Of a stretch of DNA of 64,000 bases, positions 55,939-63,488 are shown in pieces. Each line of letters opens with the position of its first letter. Position 1 is the first letter of the stretch. This stretch comes from Anaerolineales bacterium (GTDB lineage: Bacteria > Chloroflexota > Anaerolineae > Anaerolineales > UBA11579). Made by a program: the position numbers and the translations under genes. The notes under the pieces were generated by a model. That model was not told the origin of the DNA. It was given only the letters and a program-made list of their open reading frames with translations, and ran no database searches. The stretch spans positions 1,838,805 through 1,902,804 of the forward strand of contig CP075367.1 in the NCBI GenBank assembly GCA_019454165.1, written 5' to 3'.

Positions 55939-55961
55939 GTTCTAGAACGGGATCGTTCTAG
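55939..55961. promoter_or_regulatory. Palindromic GTTCTAGAAC with overlapping inverted repeat
   Basis: GTTCTAGAAC (55939-55948) is a perfect palindrome, and CTAGAACG/CGTTCTAG form an 8-bp inverted repeat with 4-nt spacing. The site is in the 293-nt gap upstream of the phosphatase, which otherwise shows no gene. Confidence 0.4.
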
Positions 55962-56069
55962 CCGGGAAGTTCCGAAGTGCCATCAAAGCGTAAAGCTACC
56001 GTTAATTCGGCAAATTCTATCTGTACTCGCCATTAAAGCAAGCCAAAGCTCTATGCAAAATGACTGTAC

Positions 56070-56105
56070 AAAACTGGGCACTGCATCGCTGCAGTGCCCA
56101 GTTTT
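56070..56105 (-). terminator. Terminator of the aquaporin gene
   Basis: AAAACTGGGCACTGCA, loop TCGC, and the exact complement; a perfect 16-bp stem with U-run on the minus strand. Confidence 0.85.
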
Positions 56106-56132
56106 AGCAGTCGTTTGCAAATTTACGTATGG

Positions 56133-56762
56133 CTACTTCAAGAAGCGCTGTGTCCAGGCGGCCAGTGCCGCGCCGGCGAACGGGCCAACGATGTAAAGCC
56201 ACAGAGAACCCAAGCCGCCGGTGAACAACGCCGGGCCAAAGGTACGCGCCGGGTTGAGCGAGGCGCCGGTCAGCGGGCCGCCCATCAGGATCAGGGCTGC
56301 CAGCGTCAGACCAATGGCCACGCCGGCGAAGGGCGTGCTGTCTTTCTGCACGGCAGTGTGCAACACAACAGTAACCAGCAGGAAGGTCAGCACCGCTTCG
56401 ACCAGGATGGCCTGCAGCGGCGTAACGCCGGCAGCAGGCAGCGTAGCGCCCAGGCTGCTGCCAGCGCCAAGCACGACGTACAGCAGGCCGGCGCCAAAGG
56501 CGCCGCCCAGCATCTGGGCCAGCCAGTAGCGGGCGGCCTGCGCCCACTTCAGCTTATCGGCCAGGGCCACAGCCAGCGTGACGGCCGGGTTAATGTGCGT
56601 GCCGGACACCGCGCCGTAGGCATAGGCCATGCCAATGAGGACCAGGCCATGCGCAAAGGCCACGCCCACCAGGCCGCCGATGCCCAGCGCACCCGCGCCA
56701 GCACCGACGAAGATGAGGGCTGCGGTGCCGATGAATTCAGCCAGCCAGACTTTTGTTTTCAT
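56133..56762 (-). CDS. Aquaporin / MIP-family channel
   Basis: 209 residues from ATG 56762 with AAAAGGAG upstream. Six membrane helices and both pore NPA boxes are present: GTHINPAVTLAVAL and GASLNPARTFGPAL, the second with the selectivity-filter Arg. The length and WLAEFIGTAALIFVG opening suit the AqpZ-like water channel branch, though small solutes cannot be excluded. It lies 10 nt after fmt and is probably co-transcribed with it. Confidence 0.92.
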   Translation of the reverse strand: MKTKVWLAEFIGTAALIFVGAGAGALGIGGLVGVAFAHGLVLIGMAYAYGAVSGTHINPAVTLAVALADKLKWAQAARYWLAQMLGGAFGAGLLYVVLGAGSSLGATLPAAGVTPLQAILVEAVLTFLLVTVVLHTAVQKDSTPFAGVAIGLTLAALILMGGPLTGASLNPARTFGPALFTGGLGSLWLYIVGPFAGAALAAWTQRFLK

Positions 56763-56772
56763 ATCGCTCCTT

Positions 56773-57702
56773 TTAGTCAACCCAATCTCGCGCGCCTTGC
56801 AAGAAATCTCGGCCGCTCATGGGCTTTTTACCGGGGGGTTGTACATGCTCTAACACCAGGGCGCCCTGCGAAGTCACGATGGCCGGCAGGCCATCCAGCA
56901 CCACGCGGCGGCCGGCGGCCATGCGGCCGCTGTCTGCGACAGCCGCCGCACGGGCGTGCAGTACGCGCAGCGGACCGCCCTTCCACGGCAAGCTGGCGAC
57001 GGGCCAGGGGTTGTAGGCGCGCACCTTGCGTGCCAGCAGCTCCGCCGGTTCATCAAAGTTAAGCACACCTTCGCTTTTGTCGAGCAAAGGCGCCAGGGTC
57101 ACGCCGTCTTCAGGCTGGGCTTGGGGCTGGAGGCTGCCAGCCAGGTAGCCGGGCAGCGTGTCGAGCAGCAGTTCGGCGCCGAGGACGCTGAGTTTATCGC
57201 TCAGCGTGCCGGCCGTATCCTCGGGCTGGATGGCGATGCTGCGCTTGCTAAGCATAGGGCCGGTATCCATGCCGGGGTCCATGCGCATGATGGTGACGCC
57301 GGCTTCGGCGTCACCATGCAGGATGGCGGCTACGATGGGCGATGCCCCGCGCCAGCGGGGCAGCAGCGAGGCGTGTACGTTGACGCAGCCATGCGGCGGC
57401 AGGCCGAGCACGGTCGGGCGCAGGATCTGGCCGTAGGCCGCCACCACGATGAGGTCAGGCGCCCAGGCCTGCAACTGCTGCAGGGCGGCCTTCTCGCGCA
57501 GGCGCTCGGGCTGGATGATGGGAAGGTTGAGCTGCTGCGCCAGGGTCTTGATGGGCGGCGGGGTCAGCTGGCGGCCGCGGCCGGCCGGGCGGTCAGGCTG
57601 GGTCACCACCCCCACCAGTTCGGCTTCGGCCCAGCCTGCAAGGCTTTGCAGGCTGGGCACGGCAAACTCGGGTGAACCCATGAATACGATGCGGGTAGGC
57701 AT
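56773..57702 (-). CDS. fmt: Methionyl-tRNA formyltransferase
   Basis: 309 residues. RIVFMGSPEFAVPSLQSL opens the protein; VAAYGQILRPTVLGLPPHGC then VNVHASLLPRWRGASPI hold the catalytic Asn and His, and ITIMRMDPGMDTGPML-like text (GVTIMRMDPGMDTGPM) contains the catalytic Asp. A C-terminal OB-type domain follows (about 205-305). It formylates initiator Met-tRNA. The usual partner def is not next to it. Confidence 0.95.
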   Translation of the reverse strand: MPTRIVFMGSPEFAVPSLQSLAGWAEAELVGVVTQPDRPAGRGRQLTPPPIKTLAQQLNLPIIQPERLREKAALQQLQAWAPDLIVVAAYGQILRPTVLGLPPHGCVNVHASLLPRWRGASPIVAAILHGDAEAGVTIMRMDPGMDTGPMLSKRSIAIQPEDTAGTLSDKLSVLGAELLLDTLPGYLAGSLQPQAQPEDGVTLAPLLDKSEGVLNFDEPAELLARKVRAYNPWPVASLPWKGGPLRVLHARAAAVADSGRMAAGRRVVLDGLPAIVTSQGALVLEHVQPPGKKPMSGRDFLQGARDWVD

Positions 57703-57853
57703 ATAGTTCGTTCAGTGCTCCGCGGGCATTTTAGCATGCGGGGCATCCGTGCTTTTAGTAACTAATTGATAACTAGTACGTTATGGCTCTTGTGCTGCGC
57801 GCCGGACAGCACTACAATGCAATTAAATTCGCAATCATCTAAAGGAGATCTCT

Positions 57854-58174
57854 ATGGCTCAAGGTACTGCAACAAGCGACGACAAACTGTGGGCAGCGCT
57901 GGCATATTTGTTCACCCCGCTCGCCCCGGTCATCCTCTTGCTGATCGATGGCAAGAAGGACCGCCCCTTCATTAAGGAGCACCTGGTGCAAGCCCTGGTG
58001 TGGGGCATTGTGTCGATCGTGCTGGGTTTCGTGTTGGGCGCCACCATCATCCTGGCTTGCGTAGCCTGGGCAGTGTGGATCCCGCAGATCATCTGGGCCT
58101 ACCAGGCCTACCAGGGCAAGTCCGTCACCATCCCGGTCATCACCGACTTCGTGAAGAACCAGGGCTGGGCCTAA
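57854..58174 (+). CDS. Small DUF4870-like membrane protein
   Basis: 106 residues with AAAGGAG before the ATG. DKLWAALAYLFTPLAPVILL then DGKKDRPFIKEHLVQALVWG has the layout of DUF4870/Tic20-like small membrane proteins, followed by two further helices and YQAYQGKSVTIPVITDFVKN. Function unknown. A strong terminator follows, so it is probably monocistronic. Confidence 0.75.
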   Translation: MAQGTATSDDKLWAALAYLFTPLAPVILLLIDGKKDRPFIKEHLVQALVWGIVSIVLGFVLGATIILACVAWAVWIPQIIWAYQAYQGKSVTIPVITDFVKNQGWA

Positions 58175-58193
58175 GCTCGCTCGCTTCAAAAAC

Positions 58194-58225
58194 AAACGCC
58201 CGTGCAAATTGCACGGGCGTTTTTG
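58194..58225 (+). terminator. Terminator after the DUF4870-like gene
   Basis: ACGCCCGTGC, AAATT, GCACGGGCGT followed by T5. Confidence 0.9.
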
Positions 58226-58226
58226 T

Positions 58227-58232
58227 TAGAAT
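58227..58232 (+). promoter_or_regulatory. -10 box 6 nt before a start codon (leaderless type)
   Basis: TAGAAT, GCAGAT, ATG 58239, directly after the terminator of the previous gene. Confidence 0.55.
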
Positions 58233-58238
58233 GCAGAT

Positions 58239-58619
58239 ATGCCAAGTAAAAAGATCGCTCCCCTTGAAAAGCCAAGCAATGTGAACGCCATTGGCGTGAT
58301 GAACCTGGTCAGCGGCGCCATCAATATTATGGTGGGCGGCGGCCTCACCATCGGGATCGTGCTGGGCACGCTGTTCCTGGGCGTGGTGTGCCTGCCGCTC
58401 ACCATCGCCCCGGCGGTGCTGGGCGTGTTCGAAGTGCTGTACGGCGTCAAGCTGATGGCCAACCCGCCCCAGCCGGTCAAGCCCTCCAAGGCGATCGCCA
58501 TCGCCCAGATCATTACCTTCCTGTACCTGAACGTGATCTCGGGCGTGATCGGCATCCTCTCGCTGACCATGTACACCGACCCCGAAGTAGAGGCCTATTT
58601 CGAGAAGGTGAATTCGTAG
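58239..58619 (+). CDS. Small membrane protein of unknown function
   Basis: 126 residues. Three hydrophobic segments: GVMNLVSGAINIMVGGGLTI continuing to LGTLFLGVVCLPL, APAVLGVFEVLYGVKLM, and IAQIITFLYLNVISGVIGIL. The C-terminus MYTDPEVEAYFEKVNS is acidic. I do not recognise a family; it resembles small membrane proteins found beside DUF4870 genes. It lies directly in front of the glycine riboswitch but has a separate promoter. Confidence 0.7.
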   Translation: MPSKKIAPLEKPSNVNAIGVMNLVSGAINIMVGGGLTIGIVLGTLFLGVVCLPLTIAPAVLGVFEVLYGVKLMANPPQPVKPSKAIAIAQIITFLYLNVISGVIGILSLTMYTDPEVEAYFEKVNS

Positions 58620-58641
58620 CCAATAGGCTGGCCAGCCCTGC

Positions 58642-58670
58642 TTGACTTACGGCCTTGCGCCTTTTAGAAT
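58642..58670 (+). promoter_or_regulatory. Promoter of the riboswitch-gcv operon
   Basis: TTGACT, 17-nt spacer, TAGAAT; start expected near 58677, about 10 nt before the first aptamer. Confidence 0.75.
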
Positions 58671-58685
58671 CGATAAAATTAAAAA

Positions 58686-58953
58686 CGAGCGTAGGGAAGA
58701 GCGCCCTGGCCGCCGCTAAGCGGTAGCCAACGGCCACCGAAGGTGCAAGCTGAGGCGGAGACCACCGCCTAGCGAAACTCTCAGGTAAAAGGACCCGCGA
58801 TCGTCATACTCCTCTGGAAATGTAGACTGTGCGCATCGGCTGACGCCGCTGCTGCAGTCTCAACCGACGGGGCAAGTGCGCCGGAAGCACGGCGCATCAA
58901 ACTCTCAGGTCCAAAACAGAGGCGCACACGTTTATTTCGTGTGCGCCTTTTTT
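58686..58953 (+). ncRNA. Tandem glycine riboswitch with terminator platform
   Basis: Two glycine (gcvT-type) aptamers. The first (about 58692-58796) has the conserved CCGAAGGTGCAAGC core and GCGAAACTCTCAGGTAAAAG end. The second (about 58811-58920) has CCGACGGGGCAAG and AAACTCTCAGGTCCAAAAC. A terminator (GGCGCACACG, loop, CGTGTGCGCC, T6) follows and precedes gcvH by 28 nt. CCTCTGG at 58811 can pair with CAGAGG at 58917-58922, whose last bases are also the foot of the terminator stem, so glycine binding should disrupt the terminator and switch the operon on. Confidence 0.93.
58920..58953 (+). terminator. Riboswitch-controlled terminator before gcvH
   Basis: AGGCGCACACG, loop TTTATTT, CGTGTGCGCCT, followed by a run of T. 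Confidence 0.9.
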
Positions 58954-58981
58954 GTTAGACCAGATGGCATGAGGAGACGAG

Positions 58982-59374
58982 ATGAAATACCCCAGCGATG
59001 TAAAGTACACCAAGAACGACGAATGGGTCCGCGTAGAAGGCGAGAACGCCACCGTGGGCATCAGTGATTACGCCCAGGACCAGCTCTCTGACATCGTATA
59101 TGTAGACTTCAGCGCCGCGCCCGGCGCGAACGTGGCGCAAGGCGCCACGTTCGCAGGCGTCGAGTCGGTGAAGGCTGCGGCGGACATCTACATGCCGGTG
59201 GACGGCGAAGTGATCGAGGTCAACAGCGCCTTGGCGCAAAAGCCCGAGGCGATCAACAGCGATCCGTACGGCGAAGCCTGGCTGGCCAAGGTCAAGCTGA
59301 CCAACCCCGCCCAGCTCGACAGCCTGATGGACGCGGCCGCCTATGAGGCCTACTGCAAGGAGCGTTCGGCGTGA
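58982..59374 (+). CDS. gcvH: Glycine cleavage system H protein
   Basis: 130 residues. The lipoylated Lys64 is in FAGVESVKAAADIYMPVDGE. SDVKYTKNDEWVRVEG and VGISDYAQDQLSDIVYVDF are the family blocks. GcvH carries the aminomethyl group between P, T and L proteins. GGAGACGAG gives the ribosome site. Its TGA overlaps the GTG of gcvPA. Confidence 0.96.
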   Translation: MKYPSDVKYTKNDEWVRVEGENATVGISDYAQDQLSDIVYVDFSAAPGANVAQGATFAGVESVKAAADIYMPVDGEVIEVNSALAQKPEAINSDPYGEAWLAKVKLTNPAQLDSLMDAAAYEAYCKERSA

Positions 59375-60717
59375 CCTTCGTCCCGCATACGGAGCGCGAC
59401 CGCCAGCAAATGCTGGAGGCGATCGGCGTCAAGAGCATTGCCGATCTCTTCAGCGCGGTGCCGCAAAAATTCCGTTTCCCGAAACTTAACCTGCCCGCCC
59501 CGCTGACCGAGATGGAAGCGCTGGGCGAGCTCAAGGGCATCGCTGACGCCAATGAGAGCGCAGATGACCTGGTGAGCTTCCTGGGCGCGGGCGCGTACCA
59601 CCACTACATCCCGGCTGGGGTGGACAGCATCCTGCGCCGCGGCGAGTACTACACCGCCTACACGCCCTACCAGCCGGAGATCTCGCAGGGCACGCTGCAG
59701 GCCATCTTCGAATACCAGAGCCTGATCGTGGCGCTGACCGGTATGGAGGTCAGCAACGCCTCGCACTATGACGGCGCTACTGCGCTGGCCGAAGCGGTCA
59801 ACATGAGCCGCGCCATCCACCGCGGGGGGCGCAACAAGATCATCCTGTCGCCCGGCATCCACCCGCAGTACCGCGCCGTGGTGCACACCTACGAAGACGG
59901 CGGCGACCTGCAATTCGTGGGCGAAGACCTGGACCTGAGCGCCGGGCCGGACGCGCTGATCGATCTGATCGATGAGCAGACCGGGCTGGTATGCGTGGCC
60001 TATCCGGACTTCTTCGGCCGGGTGTATGACTACACCAAACTGGCCGAGGCGGCCCACGCCAAGGGCGCCCTGCTGGCCGTATCCGCCAACCCCACCGCGC
60101 TCGGGCTGCTCAAGCCGCCCGGCGAGATGGGCGCGGATATCGTGACCGGTGAGGGCCAGCCGCTGGGCATCCCACTCTCGTTCGGCGGGCCATACCTCGG
60201 CATCCTCACCACCCGCAACCAGTACGTGCGCCAGATCGCCGGCCGCCTGGTGGGCGAAACCGTGGACAACCGCGGCCAGCGCGGCTTTGTGCTGACGCTG
60301 AGCACGCGTGAGCAGCACATCAAGCGCGAGAAGGCCAGCTCCAACATTTGCACCAACCAGGGCCTGATGATGCTGGCGGCTACGACCTACCTGAGCCTGC
60401 TCGGCAAGAGCGGCCTGCGCCAGGTGGCCGAAAGCTGTTTCCACAAGGCCCACTATGCCGCCGCCGAGATCAGCAAGCTCAAGGGCTTTGGCCTCAAGTT
60501 CAAGGATGCTTTCTTCCATGAGTTTGTGATCGAGAGCCCCATCCCGGCCGCAGAACTCAACCTGCGCCTGCTGGAGCGCGGCATCATCGACGGCTACGAT
60601 CTGGGCAATGACTACAGCGATATGCAGAACTGTGTTCTGCTCGCTGTTACCGAACTGAATAGCAAGGAAGAGATCGACTACCTTGTCGAAACCCTGGCGG
60701 AGGTGGCCCATGCCTGA
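59371..60717 (+). CDS. gcvPA: Glycine dehydrogenase (decarboxylating) subunit 1
   Basis: 448 residues, GTG start overlapping gcvH by 4 nt. FVPHTERDRQQMLEAIGVKS opens the chain, then FLGAGAYHHYIPAGVDSIL, YTPYQPEISQGTLQAIFEYQ and EGQPLGIPLSFGGPYLGI. This is the N-terminal half of the split bacterial P protein; it lacks the PLP lysine, which is in subunit 2. Together they decarboxylate glycine and load the H protein. Confidence 0.95.
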   Translation: MTFVPHTERDRQQMLEAIGVKSIADLFSAVPQKFRFPKLNLPAPLTEMEALGELKGIADANESADDLVSFLGAGAYHHYIPAGVDSILRRGEYYTAYTPYQPEISQGTLQAIFEYQSLIVALTGMEVSNASHYDGATALAEAVNMSRAIHRGGRNKIILSPGIHPQYRAVVHTYEDGGDLQFVGEDLDLSAGPDALIDLIDEQTGLVCVAYPDFFGRVYDYTKLAEAAHAKGALLAVSANPTALGLLKPPGEMGADIVTGEGQPLGIPLSFGGPYLGILTTRNQYVRQIAGRLVGETVDNRGQRGFVLTLSTREQHIKREKASSNICTNQGLMMLAATTYLSLLGKSGLRQVAESCFHKAHYAAAEISKLKGFGLKFKDAFFHEFVIESPIPAAELNLRLLERGIIDGYDLGNDYSDMQNCVLLAVTELNSKEEIDYLVETLAEVAHA

Positions 60718-62173
60718 GCCCTTGATCTATGACCTGGGCGCCCCCGGCCGCACCGGCGTAAACATGCCGGCGCCAGATGTGCCGCTGGTAGACCTGCCCG
60801 CCGGCCTGGTGCGCGAGAACCTGCCGCTGCCGGAATTGAGCGAGCTGGAAGCGCTGCGCCACTTGACGCGCCTCTCACAGCTCAACCACAGCATCCTGAC
60901 CGGCTTCTACCCGCTTGGCTCCTGCACGATGAAGTACAACCCGATCGTCAACGAGGAAACCGCGCGCCTGGGCGGCTTTGCGCACGCCCACCCGCTGCAG
61001 CCCGCTGAGATGATGCAGGGCAGCCTGGCGGTCATGTACCACCTGCAGGAATGGCTGAAGGAGATCGGCGGCTTCGCCGCCGTTTCCCTGCAGCCGGCCG
61101 CCGGCGCCCAGGGCGAACTGGCCGGCGTGCTGATGATCCGCGCCTACCACGCCAGCCGCGGCGAGACCCAGCGCAACAAAGTACTGATCCCTGACTCGGC
61201 CCATGGCACCAACCCGGCCACCAGCGCCATGTCCGGCTATCGCGTCGTCGAAATTCCGTCTGACGCACGCGGCAACCTCGACCTCGAAGCCCTGAAAGCC
61301 GAATGCGACGACACGCTGGCGGCCCTGATGCTGACCAACCCCAACACGCTGGGCTTGTTCGAAGAGCAGGTGCAGGAAGCGATCGAGGCAGTGCACGCCG
61401 CCGGCGGCCTGGTCTACGGCGACGGCGCCAACATGAATGCCCTGCTGGGCATCGCCCGGCCGGGTGACCTGGGCGTGGACGTGCTGCACTACAACCTGCA
61501 CAAGACCTTCACCACGCCGCACGGCGGCGGCGGCCCGGGCTCCGGCCCGGTGGGCGTAGCCGCCCACCTGGCCGATTTCCTGCCCGGCCCCATCGTGGGC
61601 ATCGAGGAAGAAGGCAGCGAGGAGATGGGGCCGGTCTACGGCTGGCACCAGCCGCCCAAGAGCATCGGCCGCCTGAAAGCATTCCACGGCCAGTTCGGTA
61701 TGCATGTGCGCGCCTTCACCTACATCCTGATGCAGGGCGCCGAAGGCCTGCGCTCGGTGGCCGAGCACGCCGTGCTCAACGGCAATTACCTGCGGGTCAA
61801 GCTGCAGGGCGCCTACAAAGTGCCGTACGACCGGGTGTGCATGCACGAAGTGGTGCTGGAAGGCCGCTGGGCCGACGCGCCGGACATTCATGCGCTGGAC
61901 ATTGCCAAGCGCCTGATGGACTTCGGCTTCCACCCGCCCACTAACTACTTCCCGTTGATCGTGCGCGAAGCGCTAATGATCGAACCCACCGAGACGGAGA
62001 GCAAAGAAGTGCTGGACGCCTTCGTGGACGCGATGCTCAAGATCGCCGAGGAAGCCCACACCAACCCAGAGCTGCTGCAGCAGGCGCCGCACACCACCAA
62101 GTACGGCCGCATGGACGAGGTCAAGGCAGCCCGGCAGTTGGTGTTGTGTTGTGAGATACCGCGTGAACAGTGA
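60710..62173 (+). CDS. gcvPB: Glycine dehydrogenase (decarboxylating) subunit 2
   Basis: 487 residues from ATG 60710, overlapping gcvPA by 8 nt. The PLP Lys is in LHYNLHKTFTTPHGGGGPGS; HSILTGFYPLGSCTMKYNPI, SAHGTNPATSAMSGY and PTETESKEVLDAFVDAMLKI are also typical. It completes the glycine decarboxylase with GcvPA. Its stop codon lies inside the left arm of hairpin repeat copy 3, so the last residues (REQ) come from the repeat. gcvT is not downstream. Confidence 0.95.
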   Translation: MPEPLIYDLGAPGRTGVNMPAPDVPLVDLPAGLVRENLPLPELSELEALRHLTRLSQLNHSILTGFYPLGSCTMKYNPIVNEETARLGGFAHAHPLQPAEMMQGSLAVMYHLQEWLKEIGGFAAVSLQPAAGAQGELAGVLMIRAYHASRGETQRNKVLIPDSAHGTNPATSAMSGYRVVEIPSDARGNLDLEALKAECDDTLAALMLTNPNTLGLFEEQVQEAIEAVHAAGGLVYGDGANMNALLGIARPGDLGVDVLHYNLHKTFTTPHGGGGPGSGPVGVAAHLADFLPGPIVGIEEEGSEEMGPVYGWHQPPKSIGRLKAFHGQFGMHVRAFTYILMQGAEGLRSVAEHAVLNGNYLRVKLQGAYKVPYDRVCMHEVVLEGRWADAPDIHALDIAKRLMDFGFHPPTNYFPLIVREALMIEPTETESKEVLDAFVDAMLKIAEEAHTNPELLQQAPHTTKYGRMDEVKAARQLVLCCEIPREQ

Positions 62174-62237
62174 GTAGTGAACAGTAAGCAGGCAGAGGCT
62201 ATGTCTCGAACCCCTGCTCACTATTCACTGATTGACT
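62163..62237. repeat. Hairpin-forming intergenic repeat, copy 3
   Basis: Left arm GTGAGTAGTGAACAGTAAGC and right arm CTGCTCACTATTCACTGATT are near-complementary around a 20-nt centre. It begins inside the 3' end of gcvPB. Confidence 0.7.
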
Positions 62238-62251
62238 AAGGACTGGCTTTC

Positions 62252-62761
62252 ATGTCCCACCCACTTGTCGAACAACTGCGCTTCACCCGCAAAGAGTTCC
62301 AGCGCGGGCTCAAGAACATCTCCGAGGCGGATGCGCAAAAGCGGATCGGCTCGATGAACAGCATCAGCTGGATCATTGCCCATATGGCGTGGCAGGAGCA
62401 GTTGTACTGGCTTACCCGCGCCCAGGGCTTGATGCCGGTGCCCGAGGTGCGCGAGCAGGCCAACGGCGCACCAGCCAGCACCCCTACCCTGGCGTATGCC
62501 TGGAAAGCCTGGAAGACGATCACGACCGCTTCGGACCCCTGGCTGGATACGCTGACCAGCAAGCAACTCACCAAGTTCCTGACCCAGGAGGATGGCACGC
62601 CGTACCGCGAGAGCATTGGCTCCTACCTGCTGCGGATGCGGCACCACTACTGGTATCACCTGGGCGAGAGCCAGGCCATCCGCCAGATGCTAGGCCATAG
62701 CGGCCTGGGCACCTTTGTGGGTGACCAGCACGGCAAGGCGCCCTACACTCCCGAAAAATAG
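62252..62761 (+). CDS. DinB-family protein
   Basis: 169 residues, AAGGA before the ATG. A four-helix DinB/YfiT bundle: LVEQLRFTRKEFQRGLKNIS, SISWIIAHMAWQEQLYWLTR (first His), and MRHHYWYHLGESQAIRQMLG with the remaining His metal ligands. Members are metal-dependent; some are bacillithiol or mycothiol transferases, most are unknown. No thiol pathway gene is near, so function is open. Confidence 0.87.
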   Translation: MSHPLVEQLRFTRKEFQRGLKNISEADAQKRIGSMNSISWIIAHMAWQEQLYWLTRAQGLMPVPEVREQANGAPASTPTLAYAWKAWKTITTASDPWLDTLTSKQLTKFLTQEDGTPYRESIGSYLLRMRHHYWYHLGESQAIRQMLGHSGLGTFVGDQHGKAPYTPEK

Positions 62762-62790
62762 CTGGCGGTGACCGGCTGACGCTAGACAAA

Positions 62791-62820
62791 AAAGAGGCGC
62801 ACAGTGTGCGCCTCTTTTTA
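62791..62820. terminator. Bidirectional terminator between dinB and the META gene
   Basis: AAAGAGGCGC, ACAGTGT, GCGCCTCTTT with A-run and T-run flanks. Confidence 0.9.
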
Positions 62821-62837
62821 TTTTGCTCAGCCGCAGG

Positions 62838-63248
62838 CTAGCGAGTGAACACCAAGGTGTGACCGCCGCCCGTCAGGGTCAGCGTGTTGCCCTCGATGCG
62901 CCATTCGCCGACCATGCTCAAGGCTTGCAGGAATGCAGCCTCGTTCTGCATGACCAGTTCAGGCTCGCAGTACATCAGGGTGGATACCGCCTGCTCAAAA
63001 CTGACATTGTTGCCGGAGACGGTGTAGCCGGCCCCGTATTGGTTACAACCGCCGCTGCCGCCGGCGCGGCCATCCTCGCCAAACTGCAAGGTGATGTCGT
63101 TACCGCCGGCCGCGCTGCCCACCTCGCGGTTGCCGTCCAGGCTGGTCAGTACCCAGGCCTGGCCGCCCAGTTCGGGCGATTGGGGTGATGCGGCGCAAGC
63201 TGAGAGCAGTACCGCGCCCAGCATGGCCATCATAAGCATCGTTTTCAT
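62838..63248 (-). CDS. META-domain lipoprotein (HslJ-like)
   Basis: 136 residues, CAGGAGG before the ATG. Signal peptide with a good lipobox (GAVLLSACAAS). The META domain follows: QAWVLTSLDGNREVGS, ITLQFGEDGRAGGSGGCNQY, GNNVSFEQAVSTLMYC and LTLTGGGHTLVFTR. META proteins such as HslJ are cell-surface or periplasmic, and some are tied to heat or antibiotic stress. Two Cys (GGCN and MYC) may form a disulfide, as in the family. Confidence 0.9.
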   Translation of the reverse strand: MKTMLMMAMLGAVLLSACAASPQSPELGGQAWVLTSLDGNREVGSAAGGNDITLQFGEDGRAGGSGGCNQYGAGYTVSGNNVSFEQAVSTLMYCEPELVMQNEAAFLQALSMVGEWRIEGNTLTLTGGGHTLVFTR

Positions 63249-63298
63249 AAGTTACCTCCTGTCACCCTCTGTAACGCCTGGGGTGAACAAATTGTTCC

Positions 63299-63326
63299 TT
63301 GACGTTTACCCACACCCCGTTACACT
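63299..63326 (+). promoter_or_regulatory. Promoter of the ABC exporter at the right edge
   Basis: TTGACG, 16-nt spacer, TACACT; gives a leader of about 155 nt with a 13-bp hairpin at 63410-63438. Confidence 0.6.
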
Positions 63327-63488
63327 TATCCGCTTTTTACAAACAGGGCCTTGGACCGGTGTGGGAGCTGCCAATCCAGCGATCTCATTCGATGCAATAT
63401 TTCAGCCCCTTGCTCGTCTTCCCATGGAAGATGAGCGAGGGACGATCCAAACCCTGTGCTCTTATCGGTAGCAGTAGAAAGGAAGACC

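Noticed and set aside
59350..60711. A 453-codon minus-strand frame across gcvPA
   Set aside because: Exact antisense of a conserved gene; composition is typical of shadow frames.
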